This document shows positions 10,601 to 21,902 of a stretch of DNA of 64,000 bases, in pieces. The stretch's first letter is position 1, and each line of letters starts with the position of its first letter. The DNA is from Linnemannia elongata (taxonomy: Eukaryota; Mortierellomycota; Mortierellomycetes; Mortierellales; Mortierellaceae): NCBI GenBank assembly GCA_036320915.1, contig JAXBDG010000015.1:310001-374000 (forward strand). Direction: 5' to 3'. A program made the translations under genes and the position numbers. The notes below the pieces were generated by a model, which saw nothing but the letters and a program-made list of their open reading frames with translations, was not told the DNA's origin and did not search any database.

Positions 10601-12200
10601 CATATCTTGGTCCGCTTTGAGGTCCCTCCAGGACAGAATGAGTACACGATTGTGTTGTCGCAGCATGTCAAGACAAGGGATCTGCACTTCACACTGAGGG
10701 CCTATGCTGTCTGTGAGTTTGAGCTTCGAGAGATTCCCAACAAATACACCATTGAGAAAAAGGTACGAATATAGGAATGGTTTATCTGTTTTATGCAGGA
10801 AATAGTATGGTCCGATCGATCGAATGCTTGGCGCTGACTTTCTGTTGCTCTTTGGCCATGTTTCTCATTAGTACGAAGGTGGATGGACGGAAGAGACAGC
10901 AGGAGGAAGCAGTTACAACGCAGGATTCTTGAACAACCCTCAGTACCGTCTGGTGGTTCCTGTGCTGCCAGCACCCCAGATGACTACCTCAGTGCTGTTC
11001 ATGTTAGAGTCGCCCAAGGATTTCGCAGCCCACGTTCAGCTCGTCAACTCTCAGGGCAAGCGCGTCTCATGGTAACTTTTAGTGTAAAAAGTCATAGCAG
11101 TGTGTATTATATAACAGCGACTAACTGGATGGTCTTGTTTTATTTACCATCTTCATTAGCGTATGGACCAAAGATATCATCGCTCAGTCTGGAGAATACC
11201 GCCACGGTTTCTGTTACTGTGAAGCCAACGACCTGCGACGTAAGTTACCTGCAGGCGATATTATGCTGACTGTTCTCACCCTGTGCAGACACGAACTGAT
11301 ATCCACTCTTCTCACATGTTCATAATTGATTAGCGGGACAATACACGGTAGTGGTGTCGACATTTGAGCCAAACCAGATCGGAAAGTACAAGCTGACGCT
11401 CCAATCTCACATTGACCTCTCTCTCACACCCATCCCGATCGAGGGAGCTGTAAGTGTTTTTTTTTTTGAATTTCTATTTCGCATGAATAACCTCACTCTC
11501 GGCTTATGCAACGATGTACTTTTGAAGAATGAAGTACTAATCCTCTTGTACGTCCATTTTTGTGCTAATACAATTCATGTAGGGCATGTTTAAAAAGATT
11601 TTGAGAGGTGAGTGGGTGTTGGGAGTGAGTGCGATGGGATGGCACCACCATCAGAGTTTTAGTTATGCCAAGAACCCGCATTTCCTGGTCCCTATCACCG
11701 AGATGACCACATTCATGGTGCGGTTGCAAACGCCAGAGATGACGAATCCGTCGATGCCAAAGACGAACATTACGATATTTGAGCGACTAGATGAGGGTGT
11801 CCTTGGAAGGGAAGTATGTTCTTCGGGACCCTATACTTCTGTCCCTCAAGGTGTTGCCACAGAACCCATCACCCTGTTGCCGAACCAATATGGCTACCTT
11901 GTTGTTGTGTCGACTCTAGAACCGGGCATTGCAGGAAAGTTTGTCTTGTATGCTTTCAGTGATCGGTCTTTGGATATTGAGGCTGGCGGAGGGGTGTCTT
12001 CGACGAATGTGAGCATGAATGGGACGTCGTCCTCGTTGAGGTCGTTGTCGCTTTCGTCAAGTGGTGGTGGGCGGTCCGGGTCAGTGTCGAGTGGTAGTGG
12101 TAATAGCGGCGGAGGAGGAGGGAGGTATGAGAGTCAGCGGCCGTCGGCGAGGTTTAGACGACAGTTTGGGTCTAGCTCATCTGGGCAAGGCGCTAGTTAG
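7649..12200 (+). CDS. RIM13: RIM13/PalB-type calpain protease (alkaline-pH pathway)
   Basis: Fourteen exons: 7649-7870, 7976-7997, 8100-8257, 8359-8461, 8570-8677, 8776-9137, 9242-9350, 9450-9606, 9697-10149, 10243-10762, 10872-11071, 11160-11239, 11334-11449, 11583-12200. All phases close to 1075 aa. Order: N-terminal MIT-type helices (about 25-140, LSDLYAEAYPLAVQAVQ and a second repeat), a calpain catalytic domain with Cys306 (TDCSFVASL), His472 (PTHAYAVLDL) and Asn492 (VKNPWSH), then calpain III/C2-like modules, each with a GxY-type beta pattern, and a Ser/Gly-rich tail. MIT plus a complete triad is the calpain-7/PalB layout; in fungi this enzyme cleaves the PacC/Rim101 transcription factor at ESCRT-III on endosomes. 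Exon 2 is only 22 nt. The tail is low-complexity. Confidence 0.92.
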
Positions 12201-13510
12201 TCGTCTTGCTGGTGCTTGTTGTTTGTTGTTGTGAAGTTGGTGTGAACAATAGACTTCTTTGAGCGCACTGATACTGTTGGTTATTGTGCCAATCGATGCA
12301 AGGGGGACAGGAGGAGCATATCGAGCATGTCTCGTTGGTTTTCCTGTTGTCGATGTACTTTTAATGCCCCTCCTTCCCCTAGAAGAAAAAGAGTACCTGG
12401 ACGTGGTGGTCCTAGGACAATGGGCAGTGACAAGATCGACCTTCTCCATCTTTCTTTTGAGTCCGTTCTGCCGTTCTGTACTGTACATAAAATTCATCCA
12501 TGATCGGATCCCGTTCTGCATACATGTGATCCTCACAAACCAACTTCCACCTTAACCTTCTTTTCGGTCTCCCTTCCCCTCTGCTCTTTTTTTTTCTCTG
12601 CTCCCTTTTCCTTCCTCCCTTTCCTTTTACTCTCCTTTTGTTTCTTCCTCCGTGGAATTACTGTTATTCGTCCACCCTTCCTCCTCACTCTTTCTCTCAG
12701 TCTGTCTGTCTGTCCCTATTTTTCCCTGCCGCTCTGAACTCAATAAGCGGGGATGGGAAAAAGGAAGAGAACTGAAGGGAGGAGACGAAGAAAGGGAGAG
12801 TGGGTGGGCTCACTTAGGTTTCTTTTTTTTTTTTTTGCTATTGTTTGTTTTGGATCTGTTGTTATCGATGGGATTGGGCCTTTTCTTCATTTTTCTTTTT
12901 TCTTGCCCTTTGTTTTTCTCATGAAGAGAATGCTGTTTGTGTTTGTTTATGTTTAAGGAAAAATGAATGTCCATCCGATGAATAGGTTGACAAAAGGGAA
13001 TTTGCTTTTTGGGGGGTTTGTCAGAACAAGAGTGGGTGTTAGTCCTGACGAATAGAAACCTTGTGCCTGTAAATTATCTCTCTTTTTCCTTCGGCCTCTT
13101 CCTTCGCTCTTCTTGGTTTGTGCGCTTCCCTTCTCTCTTTCTCACTCGTTCTCTCGCTCTCCTCCCTCTATCTCTGGTTTGCAATCTTGTTGGACACAAA
13201 CAAATTCAAGAAAAACAATGACGGAGAACCTAATTGCCATCTAGCTCGCCTCCTCCGTCAACAATACAGACACAAAAACAAACACAAACACAAATACAAA
13301 CAGAAAAAAAGCGTGGTTGCTGTTGTCTTTGGGTGTGGGTTGAGTTGTTGGTTTATTAGGTGAGAGGAATAGATACAGTGTCGAAAAGAAAAAGGCGTGA
13401 GGAGGAGGGGTGAGGTTGTAAGGTCCTGCCTGGGTACTTTTCTGAATAGTTGCTCCCCAAAAGCAAAACCGAGGTAGGGATCAACAGATCAAAAAAAAAA
13501 CAGAGTCTTG
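12201..13510. other. intergenic, calpain 3' side
   Basis: About 1.3 kb with T-rich and CT-rich stretches (12560-12920, 13080-13170) and A-rich tracts (13210-13320, 13489-13500). Short frames here are hydrophobic only because the DNA is pyrimidine-rich. I see no convincing gene; it probably holds the 3' ends of the calpain transcript and of the facing small gene. Confidence 0.45.
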
Positions 13511-13768
13511 TCATGGTGAACTAGGGAAATAATCATCAAGTTCTACAGCCTCGTCAACTGCCAACCTTCTCTGTGCCCTCCTCCTGCTCCTGCGTGCAAA
13601 CCCCCGTAGTGAAGAAGTGCAATTGCTATCGATTCCGGGATAATCGTCCGAGTCAGAGTCATCTTGTTTGAGGTCGTTGATGAGGGAGGAAGGGCCTGAG
13701 GAGGCGATGAGGGAGATCATCAGGGCGGCGGAGGAGAATGTTGATAGGACCATTGCCGTTACAATCAT
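13511..13768 (-). CDS. small putative secreted protein (85 aa)
   Basis: An 85-codon frame starting at an ATG (13768). The first ~30 residues (MIVTAMVLSTFSSAALMISL then IASSG) look like a signal peptide or signal anchor. An acidic stretch follows (DDSDSDDYPG), then a strongly basic cluster with several dibasic sites (RRSRRRAQRR) and an acidic end. That pattern recalls secreted precursors cut by Kex2-type proteases, but I recognise no family. It stands alone in a 4.6-kb sparsely coding region, with a similar-sized putative secreted ORF 0.65 kb upstream on the same strand. It may be a chance ORF, as no intron or conserved motif supports it. Confidence 0.4.
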   Translation of the reverse strand: MIVTAMVLSTFSSAALMISLIASSGPSSLINDLKQDDSDSDDYPGIDSNCTSSLRGFARRSRRRAQRRLAVDEAVELDDYFPSSP

Positions 13769-14410
13769 TATGTGTATATGTGTGTAAGGTAGGTGGGTGG
13801 GTATGTATGTAGTAGGAAGAAGTTGCCGTTGCTGTTTTGTTTAGCGTTTGTTTTGTTGCGAGTATGAATCGTTGTTATTATTTTGGAGAGAGGGAGAGAA
13901 GATATGCTTTGATGTCAGATCGAGAAGAAAAACAGTGAAAAGTGGGTGAGAGTGGAGGAATGAGACGAAGGTAAGAAAGGAAGTTGCAGAAAAAGTAGAA
14001 AGAAGAAGAGGAAGAAAACAAACCGATGGGCAAATTGCTTCTCCTTTTTAAAATGGTCCAACCGGAGATCCAAACAAACAAACAAAACAGACGTCAGAAA
14101 GAACGGTGCTTGAAGGAGAAGGATGGTGTGATGTGCAAGGCCAAGGGGGAAGAGGGGGTTTCTAAAGGGCAATTTCCTCTTTATCCTTTCCCTGGGTACA
14201 GTACACTTGCATAGATATATTCTCACTGTCGCCGTTGCTGTTAGTTATCATGCATGGCTTCTTTATATGTGAGCAAATCAACAAATAAACAAAAAACAAA
14301 CTACAAAGACAAACACCATGCGACCCATTTTTTTATTTTTCGGTGCGGACTTTGGATCTGTTGTCACACATAGGCATCCCAGGTACCGCCGCAAAAATGA
14401 TAACCCATAT
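13769..14410. other. spacer between the two small ORFs
   Basis: About 640 bp. Purine-rich on the plus strand (13880-14160), which is CT-rich on the minus strand and so could be a leader for the 13511-13768 ORF. No gene is seen. Confidence 0.4.
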
Positions 14411-14656
14411 CTACTTTCCATTGGCAGCATTCGCCGAGGACGATCCATTATAGACACTGTACGGGTTCACATGTCCGTCTCGGATCGCACCCTGGTCCAG
14501 CTCCAGTGTCGTGTCGTATATGTTGGTGTCCCTCGTGCTCGGACCCTCTCCTTTTGCTTCGCCTTCTGACGGAGTAGGTGCGGCCATTGCTGTTGTCATG
14601 AGGATGAGGATGAGGGAAACGGTGGCAACAGACCGTTGTGGAGATTTGAGGTGCAT
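14411..14656 (-). CDS. small putative secreted protein (81 aa)
   Basis: An ATG at 14656 opens 81 codons: MHLKSPQRSVATVSLILILM followed by TTAMAAPTPSEG. This is a textbook signal peptide (basic start, hydrophobic core, AMA-A/P cleavage region) leading to a short, cysteine-free, Ser/Gly/Asn-rich mature chain ending SSSANAANGK. Upstream on the minus strand there is a TATA-like CATAAAAA at 14831-14838. No family is recognised. Mature size would be about 55 residues. The signal peptide is more convincing here than in the ORF at 13511-13768. Confidence 0.5.
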   Translation of the reverse strand: MHLKSPQRSVATVSLILILMTTAMAAPTPSEGEAKGEGPSTRDTNIYDTTLELDQGAIRDGHVNPYSVYNGSSSANAANGK

Positions 14657-16838
14657 ACTTTTTTTTGTGGTCGAGGCGGATACAGTTGTGTTTACTTGAG
14701 CGTACGTGCAGTGTGTGGAAGTGGTGTTGATGGTGGTGCTAATGAACGTCGTCTGTTGTTTCTCTATGGCTCTGTGGTTGAGGGATGTGTGGAGAAGAAG
14801 CAAAACGAAGATTGGCGAGGGTTTGAACCCTTTTTATGCATCCGTATGCCTTCAGTAGAAGGGCATGCATGTTCCACACCGATCTTGTCATTTCTCATTC
14901 GAATCTTCTACCTTCCTCTGTCATGGTCCGCCATGGCGTCTATGGAAGAATGACATGTGTGCCATTAAAAGCAGTAAGTGGATCGAACAACTGTATCTCG
15001 TCAGTCTTGGCCATCCTTCCCCTCTCTCACCCTCCGTCCCTATTACCAACCATTCACCTCGGTGAGGACATAGTGCCTTTTTTTTTTCCAAGAGAACGAC
15101 AAGTGTGACAGTAGTAACATACTCTTCCCTAAAAAAAAAAGCCTTCTTTTTGGCATCCTTCTTTGCATTTGCATTTAATCTGGCAATCTTGCAATGGGCT
15201 CATTCATTCTTTTACCCTCCCCACAAGCCCTTCGCCTTCCTTCTCTTCCCAAAAAGGGTCAATTGTTTGTTTTCCCGCTGCGTGCTAATTAGACAATTGA
15301 TGGTCTGCCTAACAGACAGGCACCATTCCACCATATCTCTCCCATTCTCTCGTTCAACCTAATTCAAAACATGACGCGGCATATCAGCCATGTCATCAGT
15401 TAGCAAACAGTAGTGCCTGACTAGTTCGTTCTTGTCTCTTGCTCTATTCTTTTCACTCACTGGCATGCCCTTCCATTAGAGTTATTGGCATTGATTATCT
15501 CACTTGTTCTGCTATCTTTCCCTGTTATTATTCTCTACTATTTGAGACATTCAACCACGAACCATTCTATTTTTTGTCGTGTTTGTTTTTTCACGGTTAC
15601 CCCTGTACTTTAATCTTTGAGATAAAGAGCAGGGTCCCCTGGATCGTCCATAAAGTACATGTACATGCGTCTATACATCGACACAAACCTCAGCTATCAA
15701 AACATAACAACCCGCCAGGTCCAATGCTCGTTAAGAGCATCACTAGTTGATGTTCCTAGGCATACCACGACTGTCATTTCAAGAGGATAGAGGAAGAAAA
15801 CCAAGTGTATAAAGCGCGTCTGAAAGAGTTTTTCTTGCCCTATTTTGGTTGTTTCTTACTCCTCCTCATTCTTATTCTCTTCCACTTCTTCACCTGCTAC
15901 TCGTTTCACTCTGCCGATCTTGTCCTTTTCTACAACGTTCCTTTACCCCCTCTCCCTTGCTTCCTGCAGAGGATACAACAGCCCTTCTCTCTCACTTGGA
16001 CATTTTTTTTTCTTTTTTTTACATGCCCTGCGACCTTATTTCTGATCCCATCGCCAATTAGTAGCTGGATCTACTACTGCAACAGAATCCATCATTTATC
16101 AAACCGACAACTAGCAGACGACACTGGTAAGCGCAAATGATAGATAGATAGCAATCATTACCAACGGTCGGAATATATGACACAAAAGAGCAACGGCCAC
16201 CCGTTCTTAACGGCAATGAAGAAAAATAACGATTGGCGTTTTTGAGAGCAAAAAAGAGGAAGACACACCTATCAAAGACAGAAATGCTGGCAGAAGGGTT
16301 CTTTCTCTCTTGTGCAGAGGATCATGGTTTTATTGTGAGTGTGTACGATGACAGATTAGTGTGTGCTTGTGAACATGAGAAAGCGGGGGTAGCCCACACA
16401 ACCCACGCATCGACAAATTTGGTGTTCTTTGTTTGACTTTCGTTTTTCCACCACCCTCTTTGTGGACATCTCTAAGAGTGCTCTTTGATGACCCCTCCAC
16501 GAGTGAAATGGACGTCTAGACTGAATATGTGTGTATGTCATGTTCATTGTGGAGTTGACGATGACAGAGATGAGAGAGGGGTGTTTCTCCATGGTTTTCT
16601 CTTTGCGGTACATCTCGGTGCCACTATCACCAGAGCAGTTTTCTATGAGTCTTTTCAGTATAAAGACAAGCAAGGATTCACCTGCCGCATCCTTACAGAC
16701 TCACACTAATAGATACGATAACGCGCTCAAAAAACGCTCTCTTCCTCTCTCTCTCTCTTTCTATCGTCCTCTCCCACCTATCGCTTGATTCCACCTCTTC
16801 AATCCCTTCGATATCTCGCGTCATAACCATCTCTAAAA
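14657..16838. other. long non-coding region upstream of zinc-finger gene
   Basis: About 2.2 kb. Pyrimidine-rich on the plus strand, especially 15800-16060 and 16730-16800, which fits a long promoter and 5' leader of the gene starting at 16839. A GT donor-like site at 16126 (CTG/GTAAGC) could end a non-coding first exon. Frames across 15805-16140 are hydrophobic from base composition and have no supporting features. Confidence 0.4.
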
Positions 16839-19800
16839 ATGAACAACAACTCTCTTCCATCGTTCTCACAATCAACCAGCCGGGGCTACTATAGCTCTCT
16901 CTCGCCCAACCTAAACACCATGATCTTGCCCAACCTCAGTGCCATGAACTTCCCCGAGTAAGTGCCCATGTCTCCTGCCAGGACTTATTAGCAGACGTTT
17001 AAATGCATGCATGCACTTTGTATCCAGTCAGTCCCCTACACGAAATTAAGTATTGTCATCAGTTGAGCGGAGTTACGCGTTGCACTCCAACCCTACATGG
17101 TTCAATTTGCGCAACCCTCTCTTATTTCTTATCTTATCCTCACCCCTCCTTTTCTCACTGCTCATTGGCTCCCTTCGTGCCCCCACCCTCGCCCAAGCAG
17201 ATCAGCCAACACTAACCTTTTTTTGCCTCTCCTCTTTCTTGATCTAACTAACAATAGCCAAATGGCTTATGCTACCAACCCTTCTCAAACAACGGCCGTG
17301 CCCAACGCCAACGCCAACAACACCAACAGCAACTACAATCCTGACTTCTCACCAGCCGCCCTCTCGGCCCTCAACTTCAACCCAAGCTTGGCTTCCATCC
17401 CTCCCACCCTGCAAGACACGCCCATGCCCACGGCCATGTCCAACCACAGCAACATGGCCTCATCCACTTACACGACCCCCAACCATCCTCCAACCAACAA
17501 TGGCCCACTTCATGCTGGCGACTATATTGCCCAATGGCAAGCGAACCACATCAACCCCAGCCAAAACATGACCACATATGACGGTTCTCATTCTCCTTTT
17601 CCTTTGGATATGAACCTCATTGCCAACAGTGGTATTGCTTGGTCCGATATGCCCCAGCTCAATCAAGGTACGATTTAAGTGATGCTAAGCCACGCTTTGC
17701 TCTTTTGATTTGCTAGAGGGTGACAAGAAAAGCGCGTCGACTAACATTCACCCATCCATTCATTCATCGCTCCTTTCTATTGTATTTTTGCTTTCCAAAC
17801 TTGAAAATTATAACCTACACAGCTCAAATCCCAATGCCAACCAACGGCAACGAATATCAAGCCTTCGACATTAACAGTCTTCCTCTCTCAAGCCTTCTTG
17901 TCGACCACCAACACCAACAGCAAGACATGTCGTGTCTCCTCAACCCTCCAGGCGTTGGAACCCACGGTACCAGTGGCGGGCAGAGCAGTGAAATTCTTGT
18001 TGCTCCTTATTCAAGTAGCGACCTCGGACCCAGCAGCCTTTTTCTTCAGCAGCAACAGCAACGGCAACAGCAACAGCAACAGCAACGGAAGCAGCAGCAG
18101 CAGAAGACACCTGCTCTGGCTTCGCAACGGACGCCTATTCTAGCCTCGCAGCAGCATCTACCGCTACCAGGTGTGCAGCAACCGTTGCACTATCCTTCGG
18201 CGATGACTGTTAACAACAACAGCAACATCAACAACAACAACTCGATCCATCCTTTCGATTCTTCTTCCTCTTTCTCTTCCGCTATTGCTCAACACAATCT
18301 CCATCATCAACCGCACCCCCACCAGCAACAACATCCCCACAAACCACCAGAGATGCGCCATTTCTACGAAACCGTGCATACGCCTCTACAGGGACAAGAA
18401 ATTCAACGCCAGCAACAGGAACAGGAACAGCTGCTTCAGCAACAGCAACAATTGCAACTTCAGCTGCAGCAACTTGAGTCCCAGATGGTCTACAGGCGAG
18501 ATGACAGTGCTACCTCCACCTTTACCTCCGCGGTTCCCGTTCCTTCCAGCCAGGGTGCCTCTTCTTCCTCGACCTACGTCTCTCCTCCTAATCAGGTTTC
18601 TGCGTACGAACCCCACTCCTGTAACCTCAACCCGAACGCCGTCCTCACCATCCCTGTCCCGTCCGGCAGCCCTTCTTCGCCCGAGGCAGATCTGTCTACA
18701 CGCCCTTCGAGCGCCGGTGTGAGTACTCCTCAAGCACACCTGGTCCCCGGCTCCAACCACCGTCAGCAGATCTCTACCGGTAGCGATGCATTTTCAAATG
18801 AGTATATACTGCCGGTTGAACAGCAGCTCTTGGCTGCCGCGATGGATGTCAAGGACTTTCAGTTCCACTTTCAAGACCTGAAGCAGATCCAGACTCACAA
18901 CCAGACCCAGACCCTGGACCAACAGCTGTTCCAAGAACAGTTGGATGAACTTTTGAAGGAGCAAGCTCAGGCTCTGGCCCAGTCCCATCAACAAGTTCCA
19001 GCTCAGACTCAAGCTCAGTCTCAGGTTCAGGCTCAAGTCGCGTCCCCTCAAGCATGCCCTGAGAACGGCGACTCTCCCATGGACGAGTCCGACGTCGGTA
19101 CCAGACCGACTTTTTACCCCGGTACCATCCATCAAGAGCAGCTGCGAAACTATCGTGGTTACCGGCATTACAGTTACGACCAGAACGGTGCCCCTCAACC
19201 CGCCGTGAGCAATCAGGGAGGGAATGGTTATTCGTCATCGTCTTCTTCTTCGCTGGCTTCTTCGTCGTCGGCTCAGCAGCAACAACAATTTGCGGTTGGT
19301 CAGAAGCAGCTTTCAGTTGGTCTTCCTCTTCCTCGGGTGGATTCGAGTCATAGCTCTAGCATTAGCCCTGGAACTAAGGAGTCTTTAACGCAGGCACAGA
19401 TGCACCCCCCTCCTATCCAGATGACTGCAAGTCATAGCGGTCTTAGTGATGGCCCTGGCATTGGCAAAACCTTAGCAACACAGATACATGCCCCCCCTCT
19501 CCAGGTGGACACAAGTCATGACAGCCTTGAACCTGGCATTAGTACTGGCACTGGCACTCCTCAATCCTCGTTTGCGGCTCTGACGTACATCCAACGTCCC
19601 CTAGCTACTGCCCCTTCTGCTTCCGCCTCTGCAGCTTCTTCTATCGTCGGCACCCCTACCGAGTTCGACAACCTCCAATTGTCGTCTAACCTCCCCTTCG
19701 GCAGCAATAGCAGCACCGAGCAACAGCAGCTATCGAATCACAACAATGGTATCCTCAACATTGTTGGAACCAACAACTGCCAACCCACCCACCTCCCTCC

Positions 19801-21487
19801 ACCCTTTCCTCAAGAACAAGTCATCTACTACGGCTTTTCCTTCGAGCCTGTGGAGGGTTTCACCAGGCAGTCGTCTTGGCCTGCTCTCGTCTCTGGTGTC
19901 CCACTGACTGCGACTGGTAGCGCTAACAGGGTGGCAGACCGGGAAATGAAGGAGTTTTTGGACAGTGTGGGCGGGGATATCAAGTGTGCGACGGCGCAGT
20001 TGGACCTTTATGGGGGTATGTCAATCTCAGACGCGTTCCTGTCCCCGAAAATCGACCCTCGATGTGGTTTGACGACTGGCGTTAGTGATACTGGCACTGG
20101 TCGTATGGTCGATGCCAAGATCCAACCGGGAGATGACGTCGTGGTGGTTGTCAAGCGTGAGAAGAAGTCAATGTTGGATGTAGACTTTGACCCTGCCGCC
20201 AACGGCGATGAATGGAAGGAACCTGATAGGGAGAGTCACGTTATCCCTGTCAGTGTCCGCCGTGCCGCTGCCGTAGCCGCCCGTGCTGCCGCCATTACTG
20301 CCCGTGAGAGCACCATCAACGAATACATCAATCTCAACGTCAACATCGACGTCAAGGCTCAAGGTGGCAACAAGAACGGCCGTGGACTCAAGCGCAGATC
20401 TCGCGACAATGTCGTTGCCAGCCAAGGCAACAACAGCAGAAGCAACAGCTCCGAAAACCCCCATCCCCACGACCACCGCGAATCCGCCGCCGACGTCAAC
20501 GATACCGGCGATGATGAATACATCCCATTTCCTCCTCTCTCTCCAACACCTTTATCGCCTACCAGATCCGTTTTTACTCCCACACCCCGCAATAACACCC
20601 GCACCAGCCGCGTCCCCAAAAAGGGCGCCATCCAGAAAACCACCTCCCCTACTCCAGAACCAACAGTCTTCAAATGCGAAATCCCGCATTGTGAAAAAGA
20701 ATTCTCGACCTACGGCCTCCTCAAATCCCACAAAGTCTCGCACGATCCCGAAAAACCATACTGGTGCGATATCTGCTCCGAGGACGGAATCACACCTCGA
20801 CCCGTAGATCCGACACCACTCTACCCAGGGATGCCGATCCCAATCCCCGAGGTGAAGAAGTATAAGAGGCACCATGACCTTTTGAGACATAAGCGGGAGC
20901 AGCATCCGCCCTTGGCGGTCAAGATTCAAAGGTTCCGAGAAAAGATGGAGGCGAAAGAGGCGAGGAGGGTGAAGGCGGAGGAGACGAGGAAAGTCAAGGC
21001 GGCGTTGAAGAGAGCAGAGAAGGCGGCGGCTCAGGTTACTAATCCTACTACCGCCTCGCGTCGTCGTCCTTCTTCTGCGGTTACCGTTACTGCTGCCTCG
21101 CGTCGCCGTACTTCGTCGGCGGCAACTGCCAATGCCACTGGCGCGCCTCGAGGTCCTCGTGCCTCTTCCACAACTGTCGTCATTGCAACAACCGAAACTG
21201 CACCTGTTTTTGTTGCAGCACCCGCCGTCCCAGAAGCTCCCAAGACTCCCCGAAAGCGCAAGTTTACAGGAAACAAGCAATCAACCACCAACGACGATGA
21301 TGAGGACGAAGCCGACAACGACAATGATAATGATTCGGATTACCAAGAGAATACAAAGAAACGTCCTCGCTCCAAGACCTCGTCTACCTCTCGCACCACC
21401 CCTGTCACACCCAGACGCAGACGATCAAGTGTTGTACAGACCCAGCCCCAGCAGCCGCAGTATGATTATGAGCAAGCTAGACTGTAA
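16839..21487 (+). CDS. Gln-rich C2H2 zinc-finger protein (putative transcription factor)
   Basis: Three exons (16839-16957, 17258-17667, 17823-21487) join in phase to 1397 aa. The first 1100 residues are low-complexity: poly-Gln runs (coding DNA about 18046-18105 and 18400-18475), Ser/Pro/Thr-rich spacers and Asn-rich segments, typical of activation domains. Near residue 1125 there is a classical finger (CEIPHCEKEFSTYGLLKSH then KVSH). Next comes a second, stretched finger: CDIC, a Pro-rich insert of about 30 residues (DPTPLYPGMPIPIPE), then H..H in HHDLLRHKREQH. A basic Ala/Arg-rich tail and an acidic DDDEDEADNDNDND tract follow. Likely nuclear and DNA-binding; no orthologue is recognised. 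It converges on SIR2. Splice phases 2 and 1 support the exon model. Confidence 0.82.
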
Positions 21488-21902
21488 GCTCAGGTCGCCG
21501 AATGTCCAACAGGCTCAACAAGCTCCCTGCCGCTCTTCTGCCACGTTCTTGCACAGCAGGAGCTGCTCAAGCGTGAATCTTAGAACCGCCAAAACAACGA
21601 TGCACTTGTGCTTGTCGTCGTCATTTTCAATGTCCTTCCTTCCAAGCCTTCCTTCCCACCCACAAGAACGCACGGCGCAAGGTACAAGCAACAAAAAAAA
21701 AAATTCCCAAAAATCAAAATCAGTACCTGCTTTTCTGTACCATCTTTCACTTTCATGTCAGATAACTTCACAAAGTCCTTTAATTGGCCATTCTCACAAA
21801 AGCCCAGAACCGCCATTCAATACCATCAATGCCCAAATAAAAACAAGAAAAAGTTAAAAAAAAATATTATTTACAGCTTCTCCGACCTCATTGACTTCAA
21901 GT
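21488..21902. other. convergent 3' intergenic region
   Basis: A 415-bp gap between two facing stop codons (zinc-finger gene + and SIR2 -). AT-rich with A runs near 21690-21705 and 21850-21868, probably the shared 3' UTR/polyadenylation zone. No gene seen. Confidence 0.5.

Noticed and set aside
14800..14885. tRNA-like GGTTCAAACCC on the minus strand
   Set aside because: The surrounding ~80 bases do not fold into acceptor and anticodon arms by eye; the same region contains a TATA-like box for the small ORF.
15805..16140. Long hydrophobic frames that look like membrane proteins
   Set aside because: They arise from pyrimidine-rich DNA read as Phe/Leu/Ser codons; several overlapping frames look alike and none has a conserved pattern.
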